Under the pieces are notes generated by a model that saw nothing but the letters and a program-made list of their open reading frames with translations, ran no database searches and was not told the DNA's origin. Made by a program: the position numbers and the translations under genes. A DNA stretch of 32,319 nt from an uncultured Pirellulaceae bacterium (GTDB lineage: Bacteria > Planctomycetota > Planctomycetia > Pirellulales > Pirellulaceae), in contig CALFWL010000017.1 in assembly GCA_937928215.1 (NCBI GenBank), positions 1 through 32,319 of the forward strand. The letters are read 5' to 3'. This document shows, in pieces, positions 1-8,963 of this stretch. The first letter of the stretch is position 1. Each line of letters starts with the position of its first letter.

Positions 1-105
1 AAACGGGCCTACTGATCCTCGCTCAGAACCTTCTGCGTCTGGATAAACTCCAACGCAACGCCGCAAAACCCGAAAAAACGTGACTCAAAAAGCTGCACGA
101 CCTCC

Positions 106-350
106 CAGCCGGGAGGGGGAAGCTCCGCCTGACCCCAACCGTCAACGATGGCGGCGCAAATACGTAACGCTCGGCCCGGACGGAGCCGGGGCCCTCCCTC
201 GCGACACTTTCCCAACCACACGCCCACCAAGTCTAATCGTCGCGCAGCTGACGCACCGTTCGGGAGGGGGAAGCTCCGCCTGACCCACCAGCCGGGAGGG
301 GAAAGCTCCGTCTGACCCACGGTTCGGGAGGGGACAGCTCCGCCTGCCCC
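106..350. repeat. Short GC-rich intergenic repeat units (about 28-31 bp)
   Basis: Four related units with the core GGGAGGGG(G/A)(A/C)AGCTCC followed by GCCTGACCC begin near 111, 262, 294 and 326. The last three are nearly tandem at about 31-bp spacing; the first belongs to the upstream copy of a longer duplication. The units differ by a few substitutions and have no regular unique spacers, so they are not a CRISPR array. From memory, similar 'GGGAGGG-GAAGCTCC' elements are scattered between genes of Pirellulaceae, which would make them a dispersed short element; that has not been checked here. No function is visible. Confidence 0.75.
111..247. repeat. Upstream copy of a ~140-bp direct repeat carrying a copy of the thiE 3' end
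   Basis: Positions 111-232 match 326-447 at an exact offset of 215 bp with about 8 differences in 122 positions. The similarity resumes at 234-247, which is identical to 454-467 after a 5-bp length difference. Those last 14 bp are the final codons of thiE (Leu-Arg-Asp-Asp followed by a stop). This copy therefore carries a relic of the gene's end, with TAG in place of TAA. Inside each copy a GC-rich inverted repeat (GGCCCGG / CCGGGGCC, one bulge) could form a strong hairpin, but no T-run follows it on either strand. Confidence 0.8.
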
Positions 351-467
351 CAACCGTCAACCATGGCGGCGCAAATGCGTAACGCGCGGCCCGGACGGAG
401 CCGGGGCCCTCCCTCGCGAAACTTTCCCAACCACACGCCCGCCAAGTTTTGTTTAATCGTCGCGCAG
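326..467. repeat. Downstream copy of the ~140-bp direct repeat, overlapping the thiE stop
   Basis: This is the partner of the copy at 111-247. Its right end (454-467) lies inside the coding sequence of thiE, so the duplicated segment spans the gene-intergenic junction. The GC-rich hairpin at about 388-409 lies 40-65 nt past the thiE stop on the minus strand and might act on the transcript end, although it has no U-tract. Confidence 0.8.
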
Positions 468-1544
468 CAATGTCAGAAATTCTGATGCAACTTTTCTAGG
501 GTCGCTTGAGTCAACGATCGCGTTCTGGACGGCCACTCGGCTTTGGCCGGCCTCACAAACGTCGCGGACGTTATCCAACGTGATTCCGCCAATCGCAAAC
601 GCGGGAAGCTGGATCTCTTGGGCAACAGCCGAAACCAGATCTAAGCCAACATGCGCATCGAATGACTTGGTGCTGGAAGGAAATACTGGCCCGACACCGA
701 TGTAATTGGCTCCTCCCAACACGGCTTTCCGGGCTTGCTCGATCGAATGAGTCGAAACTCCGATCAAGCGAGCCGCTCCCACGATCCTGCGAGCGTCTGA
801 GATCTGCAATTCGTCCTGACCGAGATGAACGCCGTCTGCATTCGATGCCATCGCCAGATCGACTCGATCATTCATGATGAACTTCGTGTCCGACAAACGA
901 GTCTCAGCAACAACGGCTCGCCCCGCTTCCACCAGTTCGCGATCGGTCAAAGTTTTATCGCGCAATTGAATCACGTCAACTTTTGCCTCGACTAGGTTCT
1001 TCACCTTTTGCTTGAGCTTCGAAAATGGCTCAGCCTCCTGGCTGCTGCCTCCCAAAGCGTCGATCAAAACATACAGCCGAGCGTCCCCTAGGTGCTTCAA
1101 GCTGACGCTGGTCGTCAGGATCGCTTTTTCAGCCGTATAGACTCGATAGCGAAGCTGTTCGATCGATCTGGCGATTTTTAGATCGAGCGTTTTCGAAAAC
1201 TCTTCGATCGTGCGCAACGCCTGCTGAGCCCTGGCGAGATTCGGCTGGACGACGGATTGGGCAGCCGGACCACTGGCAACGGTATCCCGCTGGTACTCCG
1301 CAGTCGTTTCGATCGTACGTCCGACATCGTCCACGCTGTCCCTCGCGGCCATTCGTTTTTGAGGATCGACCGATCGAGTGGACTCGGTCAGATCGTGCCT
1401 CAGCTGCTTCAGCGTTTTCGCCAGATGAGCGTCCGCCAAGTCCATCCGCAGATAATCTTCGACGACGCGAAGCCCCTCTGACGCTCGATTGATAGCAGCG
1501 TCTAGGATTCGGAACACGGAATTTTCAGTTTTTTTTTCAGTCAT
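453..1544 (-). CDS. thiE: ThiD2-ThiE fusion: thiamine-phosphate synthase with N-terminal ThiD2 domain
   Basis: The C-terminal half (about residues 150-363) is a TIM-barrel thiamine-phosphate synthase, which joins HMP-pyrophosphate and thiazole phosphate to give thiamine phosphate in the cytoplasm. Visible family motifs are VDVIQLRDK, the FIMNDRVDLA strand, ADGVHLGQDE, IGVSTHS, YIGVGPVFPSSTK and FAIGGI. The N-terminal ~145 residues (RILDAAINRASEGLRVVEDYLR, then KQLRHDL and a helical tail) match the ThiD2-type domain often fused to ThiE and linked to HMP-phosphate phosphorylation. The ATG at 1544 is preferred: the open frame extends 40 codons further upstream, but those residues are not ThiD2-like and the domain starts just after MTEKKTEN. 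No TPP riboswitch consensus is visible upstream. The last codons lie in the direct repeat described at 326-467. Confidence 0.93.
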   Translation of the reverse strand: MTEKKTENSVFRILDAAINRASEGLRVVEDYLRMDLADAHLAKTLKQLRHDLTESTRSVDPQKRMAARDSVDDVGRTIETTAEYQRDTVASGPAAQSVVQPNLARAQQALRTIEEFSKTLDLKIARSIEQLRYRVYTAEKAILTTSVSLKHLGDARLYVLIDALGGSSQEAEPFSKLKQKVKNLVEAKVDVIQLRDKTLTDRELVEAGRAVVAETRLSDTKFIMNDRVDLAMASNADGVHLGQDELQISDARRIVGAARLIGVSTHSIEQARKAVLGGANYIGVGPVFPSSTKSFDAHVGLDLVSAVAQEIQLPAFAIGGITLDNVRDVCEAGQSRVAVQNAIVDSSDPRKVASEFLTLLRDD

Positions 1545-2013
1545 CAAATTCACTTCCAATTCACTGTTTCTGACAGTCTGGCATGACCCGAGATCCTGCA
1601 TTTTCACGGCAGATAACCGACGGCCAAGAAAAAGTCTCGCTGGGACGTTGTGTAAAGCCAACAATCTGGCCGCACGGAAGGAACCGCTCTCTGCGGTATC
1701 GAATGCCCCGTTTGAACCGGTTGCGAGTCAGGCGATCGATCGTGCAGGTTCGATTGAGATTGACGTAAAAGCAAGGGGTCCGGATACTCGATTCATCGAA
1801 GAACGGGGGTGCGGCTGTTATCTGTCGGAAGAAAAGAAAAATCGTTCCGAATCGGGTACTGGTAAGCATTCGCACACTGAGAAACAGGCGCGTTTTCAGT
1901 CGACGGAACGCTACGTGCAGCGGATATTTGCCCAGAGATCAGACTGCTGATTCTGGCAGATGGATCGTTGGTCGCTCGCTGCGGCTTGTCGCTGGAACCT
2001 TGGAGATCAACTG
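1545..2013. other. Divergent intergenic region, nothing recognised
   Basis: These 469 bases separate thiE (minus) from the TPR gene (plus) and must hold promoters for both directions. Open frames exist on both strands but have no recognisable domain, no convincing Shine-Dalgarno and biased, arginine-rich composition typical of non-coding frames here. I see no riboswitch, tRNA or terminator. Confidence 0.5.
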
Positions 2014-2649
2014 ATGGATTGGGGCTCACGATTACTTTGCGGCTGGCCGGGTTTGTCCGGGCTGTGGCATCGAGGTCATTTTTCCTCGCTGTTGCTTGCC
2101 GTCGGTTTCGCGATCGTCCTGAACTTGGCGTTGATTTCCAGTTTTGTCTGGCCACAAAGTCTGGGTGAAACGTTTCCGATTGTGGCTTGGCCAACCGTGC
2201 TTATTTTGTGGACTGTCGCGGCATACGTTTCGGTCAGTACTCTGCCTGACGTGATGTCAGTGGTTTCGACCGACAATGTGGCGGCTGACGAACGAAGCGA
2301 CACCTTGTTTATTCATGCTCAACGCGAATACTTAAGTGGTGACTGGCAGGCGGCTGAATCGTTGCTGCGGCAGCGGCTGAGTCGATTTCCGCGAGATGTC
2401 GAATCACGATTGCTGCTGGCGACCCTGCTTCGGCACGATCGTCGGCTTGAACAGGCGAGTGGCCAATTAGATAACATGCAAAAGTTTGATGAGTCTCACG
2501 CGTGGGACTTTGAGATACGTCGCGAACGAAAGTTGATTCAACTGATTCTTGAACACGAAACTAACGAATCCGCTGGCGCAGCGACGACAACCGAATTACT
2601 TCCTGACAATAACGACGGATATGTTCATATCGATGTGACAGGCGACTGA
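2014..2649 (+). CDS. TPR-containing membrane protein of unknown function
   Basis: A 211-residue protein. Two hydrophobic segments lie near the N-terminus (about residues 23-44, LLLAVGFAIVLNLALISSFV, and 51-72, IVAWPTVLILWTVAAYVSV), so it is probably membrane-anchored. The remaining part is helical and contains at least one tetratricopeptide-like unit (YLSGDWQAAESLLRQRLSRFPRDVESRLLLATLLRHDRRLEQASGQL, given here in pieces: residues about 108-155). The ATG at 2014 is preferred because GGAG lies 7 nt upstream; an in-frame ATG at 1960 would add 18 residues but has no Shine-Dalgarno. The gene ends 81 nt before clpC on the same strand, so the two may be co-transcribed. TPR units usually bind other proteins; no specific role can be assigned. 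Confidence 0.8.
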   Translation: MDWGSRLLCGWPGLSGLWHRGHFSSLLLAVGFAIVLNLALISSFVWPQSLGETFPIVAWPTVLILWTVAAYVSVSTLPDVMSVVSTDNVAADERSDTLFIHAQREYLSGDWQAAESLLRQRLSRFPRDVESRLLLATLLRHDRRLEQASGQLDNMQKFDESHAWDFEIRRERKLIQLILEHETNESAGAATTTELLPDNNDGYVHIDVTGD

Positions 2650-2730
2650 CGATTTCATTCGTTTTGAATTTCACGCGGTCAGCAACCTGCCAGTCGGGCA
2701 ACCAACGCTGCTCAATCAGAGAGAACTCAA

Positions 2731-5319
2731 ATGTACGAACGCTTTACCGATCGCGCCCGGAAGGTCATGCAACTGGCCAACCAAGAAGCCCAACGCTTCA
2801 ACCACGAATACATTGGTACCGAGCATATGCTGCTGGGCCTGGTCAAAGAGGGGACAGGCGTCGCGGCGAACGTGCTGAAAAACCTAGACGTCGACCTGCG
2901 AAAAATTCGCTTGGAAGTCGAAAAGCTCGTCCAGAACGGTCCGGAAATGATCACGATGGGGAAGCTGCCTCAAACGCCGCGTGCCAAGAAAGTGATCGAG
3001 TACTCGATGGAAGAGGCTCGCAATCTGAACCACAACTTCGTCGGCACCGAACACATCTTGCTTGGCCTGCTGCGAGAGCAAGAAGGGGTTGCAGCTCAGG
3101 TGCTGATGAATCTGGGCATGAAACTGGAAGACGTTCGCGAAGAAGTGTTGAACCTTCTGGGTAATGGACTTGAAGGTGGCGAAGGAGGCGAGCGTGGTGG
3201 TCGCGAAGCTGCGGGCGCTGGCGGTGGAGGCGAAGCGGCATCCGGAAAAGGCAGCAAATCGAAAACACCTGCACTCGATAGTTTTGGTCGTGATCTGACC
3301 GAACTGGCCAAAAACGGTGACCTTGACCCAGTCATCGGACGTTCGCAGGAAATCGAACGAGCCATCCAAGTTCTCTGCCGTCGAACGAAGAACAATCCGG
3401 TTCTGCTTGGTGAAGCGGGCGTCGGCAAAACCGCCATCGTCGAAGGTTTCGCTCAGCTGGTCGTATCAGGGGAAGTCCCTGAGATTCTGTCGGAAAAACG
3501 CATCGTCGTGCTGGACCTTGCAATGATGGTTGCGGGCACGAAGTATCGCGGCCAGTTTGAAGAGCGTATCAAAGCGGTCATGAACGAAGTCCGCCGAGCC
3601 AAGAACACGATCCTGTTCATCGACGAACTTCATACGCTCGTCGGAGCCGGTGGTGCCGAAGGTGCGATCGATGCCGCGAACGTGCTGAAACCTGCGTTGG
3701 CTCGGGGTGAAATTCAATGCATTGGTGCCACGACACTCGATGAGTACCGCAAATACATTGAAAAAGACAGCGCGTTGGCTCGTCGATTCCAAGAAATTCA
3801 GGTCGACCCAACCTCGAACGAAGAAACCATCGCGATCTTGAAAGGGCTTCGCAAACGCTACGAAGATCACCACCGAGTCCAAATCACGGACGACGCGGTT
3901 GCCGCTGCGGTTGACCTTTCCAGCCGCTACATCACGGGGCGGTGTCTGCCCGACAAAGCGATCGACGTCATCGACGAAGCAGGTGCTCGCGTCCGGCTCC
4001 GCACGATGACTCGTCCGCCAGACTTGAAGGAAATCGATGAAGACATCGAGCGTCTAAACAAAGAAAAAGAAGACGCCGTCGCCAATCAGGACTTTGAAAA
4101 AGCCGCCAGCTTGCGTGATCAGGCCGACAAGCTTCGCAAGAAGAAAGACCAGATCAAGAAAGAATGGCGCGAAAAATCACAAGAGACCGACGGAGTGGTC
4201 GACGAGGAGATCATCGCCGAGGTGATCTCGAAGATGACTGGTGTTCCGCTAACGCGACTGTCCACAGAGGACAGCATGCGTCTGCTGAAGATGGAAGACG
4301 AATTGCACAAGAAAGTCGTGTCGCAAGATGCAGCCGTCAAGGCAATCTCCAAGGCCGTCCGCCGCAGCCGCAGCGGTTTGAAGGATCCCAAGCGTCCGAT
4401 CGGTTGCTTCATGTTCGCCGGCCCGACCGGCGTCGGTAAAACGTTGCTGGCCAAAGGTCTCGCGGAATTCATGTTCGGCGACGAAGACGCGCTCGTGTCG
4501 ATTGACATGTCCGAGTACATGGAAAAGCACAATCTTTCGCGTCTGATTGGTGCCCCTCCGGGATACGTGGGCTACGAAGAAGGCGGTCAGTTGACCGAAA
4601 AGATTCGACGACGACCTTACAGCGTCGTGCTCCTTGACGAAATCGAGAAGGCTCACCCCGATATCTTCAACATGTTGTTACAGGTCATGGAGGAAGGTCG
4701 TTTGACCGACAGTTTTGGTCGCAACATCGACTTCCGCAACGTGATCCTGATCATGACGACCAACGTGGGAGCTCATCAGATCAAGAACGAGCAATCGTTC
4801 GGATTGCCGGGAGCGGGCGACGATCAGTCGTTCGAAAACATGAAGGAACGCGTCTTCGGCGAGATCGAAAAAGCGTTCCGACCTGAGTTCCTGAACCGTT
4901 TGTCCGAAGAGCCTGTGATTTTCCGCCACTTGGAGAAGAAGGATCTGAAGATCGTCATCGATTTCGAATTGGCCAAAATCAAAGAGCGACTGGCCGAACG
5001 GGGTTACGATTTGCAACTGACCAACGAAGCCAAGGAATTCCTTATCAAAAAAGGAACCAACCTCGACTACGGTGCTCGTCCGCTGCGTCGTGCATTGGAG
5101 AACTTTGTGGAAGATCCTCTTTCCGAAGAATTGTTGCAGGGTCACTTCGAAGGCAAGAACAAGATCGTGGTCGATGGTGCCCGCAACGACGCGGGTAAGA
5201 TCAAAAGCCTGACCTTCGTCAGCGAATACGTTGCTCCGCCTGAGCCACCACCGGAACCCGAAGAAACGGTCGGCGTTGGCGCCAGCGAAGAAGACGCTGG
5301 CGGTGACTCAGACGAGTAA
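2731..5319 (+). CDS. clpC: ClpC: ATP-dependent Clp protease ATPase subunit (AAA+ unfoldase)
   Basis: An 862-residue class I Clp/Hsp100 ATPase that unfolds proteins and feeds them to ClpP. Domains in order: double ClpN repeat (residues 1-145, each with a (I/V)GTEH motif followed by LLGL); a glycine-rich linker (about 144-178); AAA+ D1 with Walker A GEAGVGKT (227-234) and Walker B ILFIDEL (294-300); a coiled middle region with a UVR-type segment (about 440-475), characteristic of ClpC rather than ClpB; D2 with Walker A GPTGVGKT (564-571) and Walker [12 protein letters not shown] (632-642). At the site of the ClpP-docking loop (VGF in Bacillus ClpC) it reads Phe-Gly-Leu (690-692). The long ClpB propeller coiled coil is absent. 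The tail after about 835 is acidic and proline-rich. AGAGA upstream of the ATG serves as ribosome site. A strong terminator follows. Confidence 0.97.
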   Translation: MYERFTDRARKVMQLANQEAQRFNHEYIGTEHMLLGLVKEGTGVAANVLKNLDVDLRKIRLEVEKLVQNGPEMITMGKLPQTPRAKKVIEYSMEEARNLNHNFVGTEHILLGLLREQEGVAAQVLMNLGMKLEDVREEVLNLLGNGLEGGEGGERGGREAAGAGGGGEAASGKGSKSKTPALDSFGRDLTELAKNGDLDPVIGRSQEIERAIQVLCRRTKNNPVLLGEAGVGKTAIVEGFAQLVVSGEVPEILSEKRIVVLDLAMMVAGTKYRGQFEERIKAVMNEVRRAKNTILFIDELHTLVGAGGAEGAIDAANVLKPALARGEIQCIGATTLDEYRKYIEKDSALARRFQEIQVDPTSNEETIAILKGLRKRYEDHHRVQITDDAVAAAVDLSSRYITGRCLPDKAIDVIDEAGARVRLRTMTRPPDLKEIDEDIERLNKEKEDAVANQDFEKAASLRDQADKLRKKKDQIKKEWREKSQETDGVVDEEIIAEVISKMTGVPLTRLSTEDSMRLLKMEDELHKKVVSQDAAVKAISKAVRRSRSGLKDPKRPIGCFMFAGPTGVGKTLLAKGLAEFMFGDEDALVSIDMSEYMEKHNLSRLIGAPPGYVGYEEGGQLTEKIRRRPYSVVLLDEIEKAHPDIFNMLLQVMEEGRLTDSFGRNIDFRNVILIMTTNVGAHQIKNEQSFGLPGAGDDQSFENMKERVFGEIEKAFRPEFLNRLSEEPVIFRHLEKKDLKIVIDFELAKIKERLAERGYDLQLTNEAKEFLIKKGTNLDYGARPLRRALENFVEDPLSEELLQGHFEGKNKIVVDGARNDAGKIKSLTFVSEYVAPPEPPPEPEETVGVGASEEDAGGDSDE

Positions 5320-5334
5320 ACGTGAATCCCTCAA

Positions 5335-5362
5335 AAGCCTCGGTTAATCCGAGGCTTTTTTT
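5335..5362 (+). terminator. Rho-independent terminator of clpC
   Basis: A perfect 9-bp stem AAGCCTCGG / CCGAGGCTT with a 5-nt loop is followed directly by a run of seven T. It starts 16 nt after the clpC stop, so it should end the TPR-clpC transcript and insulate the transaldolase gene. Confidence 0.95.
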
Positions 5363-5454
5363 ATGCGATTGGTTGAGCCGCTCCGTTTTGATACGATGCG
5401 GAACAGACGTGCTTTTCTAATTTTCGAACGCTCATTTCAATAAGTGACCTACCC

Positions 5455-6417
5455 ATGAATCAACTCGATCAGCTGAAGCAGTGGACCAAAGTCGTGGCCG
5501 ATACGGGCGACTTCGAATCAATGGCCGAGTACACACCTCAAGACGCCACCACCAATCCTTCATTGATTCTGGCTGCATCGAAAGATGAAAAATACAGACA
5601 CTTGGTTGATCAGGCCGCCCGCGAAACCAGCGGCAGTTCGCTCACCGGCGATGCATTGGTGGAAGCAACGATTGATAAAGTGCTGATTCTTTTCGGCAAC
5701 GAGATCTTGAAGATCGTGCCAGGGCGAGTCTCAACCGAGACCGACGCGAGGCTTTCGTTCGATGTCGATGGGACAGTCGCCAAGGCTCACGATCTGATCA
5801 AACTGTACGAAGATTCCGGCACCAGCCGCGAGCGAGTGCTCATTAAGATCGCTTCGACGTGGGAGGGAATCAAGGCGGCCGAAATTCTTCAAAAAGAAGG
5901 CATTAACTGCAACCTGACGCTGATGTTCTCGCTCGCTCAAGCGATCGCATGTGCGCAGTCGAATGTGAAATTGGTCTCGCCCTTTGTCGGCCGAATTTAC
6001 GATTGGTACAAAGCGGAAACGGGCAAGGAGTACTCGGGGCCTCAAGATCCGGGCGTTCTATCGGTCACCGAGATCTTTCATTACTACAAAAAATTTGGGC
6101 ACGACACGGAAGTCATGGGAGCCAGCTTCCGCAATGTTGGCCAGATCACCGAATTGGCTGGCTGTGATTTGCTGACCATCAGCCCGAAATTGCTGGAAGA
6201 ATTGCAGAACAGCAACGAATCGATTTCTCAGAAGCTGGACGCAAGTCAATCGGCGTCCCATGAGATTCAAAAAATTGACTGCGATGAAAAAACCTTTCGC
6301 TGGATGATGAACGAAGACGCCATGGCGACCGAAAAAACCGCCGAAGGCATTCGCAAGTTCTCTGCTGACATCGTGAAACTGGAACAGTTGATCCAAGAAT
6401 CGGTCGCTGTCGCGTAG
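5455..6417 (+). CDS. tal: Transaldolase (TalB type)
   Basis: A 320-residue cytoplasmic enzyme of the non-oxidative pentose phosphate pathway. It moves a dihydroxyacetone unit between sedoheptulose 7-phosphate and glyceraldehyde 3-phosphate. The length and sequence match the E. coli TalB subfamily: [11 protein letters not shown] with the catalytic Asp at 16, ATTNPSLIL (31-39), [13 protein letters not shown], and the Schiff-base Lys131 in [16 protein letters not shown] (E. coli Lys132). [19 protein letters not shown] and the C-terminal [20 protein letters not shown] are also present. It is set off from clpC by the terminator and a 92-nt gap, so it probably has its own promoter. The next gene begins 46 nt downstream in the same direction and may be co-transcribed. 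Confidence 0.97.
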   Translation: MNQLDQLKQWTKVVADTGDFESMAEYTPQDATTNPSLILAASKDEKYRHLVDQAARETSGSSLTGDALVEATIDKVLILFGNEILKIVPGRVSTETDARLSFDVDGTVAKAHDLIKLYEDSGTSRERVLIKIASTWEGIKAAEILQKEGINCNLTLMFSLAQAIACAQSNVKLVSPFVGRIYDWYKAETGKEYSGPQDPGVLSVTEIFHYYKKFGHDTEVMGASFRNVGQITELAGCDLLTISPKLLEELQNSNESISQKLDASQSASHEIQKIDCDEKTFRWMMNEDAMATEKTAEGIRKFSADIVKLEQLIQESVAVA

Positions 6418-6463
6418 ACAATTTGTATCCAACAACCGATTTTCCCAGCCTGCCGGCCTCGAC

Positions 6464-7096
6464 ATGCCCAAGTTTTCGCCCCGTTCCTCGGGTTCAAACC
6501 AGCAACATGGCGTGGCTGACGAAATTTCCGGCGTGCTGACCTTCGTTGGCACAATCTGGGTCATCTTTTTCGCAGATTGGGCGTTGCCATTAAGCGAATG
6601 GTTCGCGCTGATCCCTCGCGACTTCAATCGCCTGCCGGGCGTTGTCGCGATGACTTTCCTGCACGGTAGCTTCGGTCACCTGCTGGCCAACACGGTTCCG
6701 TTGATCATCCTGTTAACGCTGCTGGCGGGATCGCGAGTCAATTCGTGGCAGACGGTGGTGATGATTGTGCTGACCGGTGGCGTGCTGCTATGGCTGTTCG
6801 GTCGCAACGGCACGCAATTGCATGTCGTCAGTCACATCGGTGCCAGCCTGCTGGTGTTTGGCCTGATCACGTTTTTTCTGGCCGCTGCTTGGTTCGAGAT
6901 GCGAGTCACCTCGATTGTGATCGCGCTGCTGGTTGGAGTGCTGTACGGCTGGTCCTTGCTATTCGGAGTCCTGCCCACACAGCCGGGCGTCTCGTGGGAT
7001 GGGCATCTGTGCGGAGCAATCGCAGGCATTATCGTTGCGTTTGTTCAGTCTCGCTTGGCACCGACTGTGCCTCAAATCAACCTCGAACAAGTTTGA
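6464..7096 (+). CDS. Rhomboid-family intramembrane serine protease
   Basis: A 210-residue polytopic inner-membrane protein with about six hydrophobic segments (near 22-42, 74-90, 96-112, 122-142, 148-170 and 178-196). Rhomboid signatures are visible: HxxxxHxxxN in the second segment (His67, His72, Asn76), the nucleophile serine in HIGAS (Ser128), and the catalytic His181 in SWDGHLCGAIAG. The usual GxSG reads Gly-Ala-Ser-Leu here, so the residue after the serine is atypical, but the Ser-His pair is kept and activity is plausible. Rhomboids cleave transmembrane segments of substrates; the substrate cannot be inferred. The start is uncertain because no clear Shine-Dalgarno precedes it, although its position just before the cytosolic N-tail is reasonable. 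Confidence 0.9.
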   Translation: MPKFSPRSSGSNQQHGVADEISGVLTFVGTIWVIFFADWALPLSEWFALIPRDFNRLPGVVAMTFLHGSFGHLLANTVPLIILLTLLAGSRVNSWQTVVMIVLTGGVLLWLFGRNGTQLHVVSHIGASLLVFGLITFFLAAAWFEMRVTSIVIALLVGVLYGWSLLFGVLPTQPGVSWDGHLCGAIAGIIVAFVQSRLAPTVPQINLEQV

Positions 7097-7162
7097 GGAA
7101 ATGCGCTTTTTCAGAATCCGACGCTAGCACTTCCTGCGTTAAACTCAGCCTAATCGGCAAAC

Positions 7163-8134
7163 TTGATCAAGTTCGAATGCTCACGCGTCGATGAAAGAGT
7201 TGAATCTGTCTGGGGGGACATCGTCACTAAAGGTACGCGCCACAGGCGCGTTGGAACCGTGTCTTCTGCCAGTCCAACCCAAGATCAATCGCACGGGCCA
7301 CCGGTCGGCATACTGGGCGGGTTTGTGGACCAAGTGTCTGGCTGGGGCGAGCTGGTGCTCGATTCCATCACCGCAATCGGTGATTTCACTCTTTTTGTCA
7401 TTCGCACTCTGCGATGGATGCTGACCCGGCTGCCACGCAGCGAAACCGTCTGGCCTAACTTTTACGAAGTAGGTGTCAAGAGTCTTCCTGTCGTGGCATT
7501 GACGGGAACCTTCATCGGCATGGTATTAGCCGTGCAAAGCTACTTTCAGTTCCGACAATTGGGGCTTGAGACTCGTTTGGGCGGCGTGATCAACATGACG
7601 CTCGTTCGTGAACTTGGCCCCGTCTTGGCGGCAACCATGCTGGCCGGTCGAGTCGGCAGCGCGATGGCGGCGGAACTGGGCACGATGCGAGTCACCGAAC
7701 AGATCGACGCGCTTTCCGCGATGGGAGCCAACCCGATCCACTACTTGGTCGTGCCGCGTTTTCTGGCATGTCTGTTTCTGATTCCGACGCTCACGATCAT
7801 GGCGGACTTCATGGGAGTCGCCGGTGGTCACTTTTACAGCGTCTACATCCTCGAAATCGACATTCACCACTACTGGCACAACAGTAAGTTGTTTGTATCG
7901 CAGTTTGATTTGTTCGTCGGCCTGTTCAAAAGCGTTTTCTTTGGATCCGCGATCGCGATGGTCAGTTGCTATCAGGGCTTTAATTGTACCGCAGGAGCCG
8001 AAGGGGTCGGACGAGCCTCAACGTCAGCATTCGTACACTCGTTTGTGTTGATCCTGATTATCGATCTGTTTCTGGGTATCATGCTGGACTGGGTTTACTT
8101 CATTCTGTACCCCGAAGGAGTCGGACTTCTGTAA
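7163..8134 (+). CDS. mlaE: MlaE-type ABC transporter permease
   Basis: This is the permease of an MCE/Mla-type phospholipid transporter. After a polar N-terminal stretch of about 50 residues, the family core begins with VDQVSGWGELVLDSITAIGDFTLF. It includes VKSLPVVALTGTFIGMVLAVQ, the conserved LVRELGPVLAATMLAGRVGSAMAAELGTMRVTEQIDAL loop (cited in parts, about residues 150-187) with the ALxxMGxNPIxYLVVPR coupling segment, and two C-terminal hydrophobic hairpins. About five to six membrane segments are visible. The start is uncertain: the ATG at 7163 gives an unusually long N-tail, and an in-frame GTG at 7259 would fit family length better but has a poor ribosome site. The stop lies 3 nt before the ATPase gene, indicating an operon. 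Confidence 0.93.
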   Translation: MIKFECSRVDERVESVWGDIVTKGTRHRRVGTVSSASPTQDQSHGPPVGILGGFVDQVSGWGELVLDSITAIGDFTLFVIRTLRWMLTRLPRSETVWPNFYEVGVKSLPVVALTGTFIGMVLAVQSYFQFRQLGLETRLGGVINMTLVRELGPVLAATMLAGRVGSAMAAELGTMRVTEQIDALSAMGANPIHYLVVPRFLACLFLIPTLTIMADFMGVAGGHFYSVYILEIDIHHYWHNSKLFVSQFDLFVGLFKSVFFGSAIAMVSCYQGFNCTAGAEGVGRASTSAFVHSFVLILIIDLFLGIMLDWVYFILYPEGVGLL

Positions 8135-8137
8135 GCC

Positions 8138-8959
8138 ATGATCGAAGCACTGCTGGAACAACAAGAACCGCTGGTTGAAGTTCACGATCTGCATGTGCAA
8201 TTCGGGACGCAGAAAGTCCTGCGCGGAATCAACTTAACGATCCCAGCAGGCCAAACGCTGGCATTGCTCGGAGAGAGCGGTTGCGGCAAGACCGTTTTGA
8301 TGAAGTCGATTATCGGGCTGGTAACTCCGACGAAAGGCCAAATCATCTTCGATCATGAAAACCTGTCGAAACTTTCCGAACGAGAAATCAATTATCTCCG
8401 CTTGCGATTCGGTTTTGTATTTCAAAACGCGGCACTATTCGACAGCATGACGGTTGGCCAGAACGTTGCCTTTCCTTTGCGCCAACAAGGGAGGTTTTCG
8501 AATAACCAAATCGTCGAAATGGTCCTCTCACGACTTTCCGAGGTCGGCTTGCCCGATGCCGTCGTCCATAAAAAGCCTGCTGAACTGTCCGGCGGCATGA
8601 GAAAACGAGTCGGACTGGCTCGAGCGTTGATCATGAACCCGGAAATGATCATGTACGACGAGCCCACCACAGGGCTCGATCCAATCATGAGCGATGTCAT
8701 CAACGAGCTGATCATACGAACTCGCCGCAGAAACCCGGTCACCAGCATTGTCGTGACACACGACATGAACACAGCTCGAAAAGTCGCCGATCGGATCGTG
8801 ATGCTGATGCCCTTGCCTCGGATCGGGCCGGAAGATCGGCAGATTATCTTTGACGGCACGCCCCAAGAATTAAACGACTGCCGAGACCGGCGAGTCCAAC
8901 AATTCATCAACGGCGAAGCGGGCGAACGACTCATGGAACTTCGAGCAACCGGAGTTTAA
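8138..8959 (+). CDS. mlaF: MlaF-type ABC transporter ATP-binding protein
   Basis: A 273-residue cytoplasmic ATPase that powers the MlaE permease. Visible motifs are Walker A GESGCGKT (about 46-53), Q-loop FVFQNAALFDSMTV, signature LSGGMRKRVGLARAL, Walker B EMIMYDEPTTGLDP and H-loop VVTHDM. The sequence DSMTVxxNVAFPLR after the Q-loop is typical of the Mla/Ttg2A subgroup. It lies 3 nt after the permease gene and 4 nt before the MCE gene, so the three are almost certainly translated from one mRNA. No MlaB-like STAS protein follows in the cluster. Confidence 0.96.
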   Translation: MIEALLEQQEPLVEVHDLHVQFGTQKVLRGINLTIPAGQTLALLGESGCGKTVLMKSIIGLVTPTKGQIIFDHENLSKLSEREINYLRLRFGFVFQNAALFDSMTVGQNVAFPLRQQGRFSNNQIVEMVLSRLSEVGLPDAVVHKKPAELSGGMRKRVGLARALIMNPEMIMYDEPTTGLDPIMSDVINELIIRTRRRNPVTSIVVTHDMNTARKVADRIVMLMPLPRIGPEDRQIIFDGTPQELNDCRDRRVQQFINGEAGERLMELRATGV

Positions 8960-8963
8960 CACC

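Noticed and set aside
106..350. CRISPR-like array
   Set aside because: The units are imperfect and nearly adjacent, spacers are absent and no cas genes are in the window.
1545..1664. 40-codon N-terminal extension of thiE, and a TPP riboswitch upstream of it
   Set aside because: The extension lacks ThiD2 similarity, and no CUGAGA or other TPP-aptamer consensus is visible on the minus strand.
1489..1950. 153-residue frame between thiE and the TPR gene
   Set aside because: It overlaps the thiE start on the opposite strand, has no domain, no clear ribosome site and composition unlike neighbouring genes.
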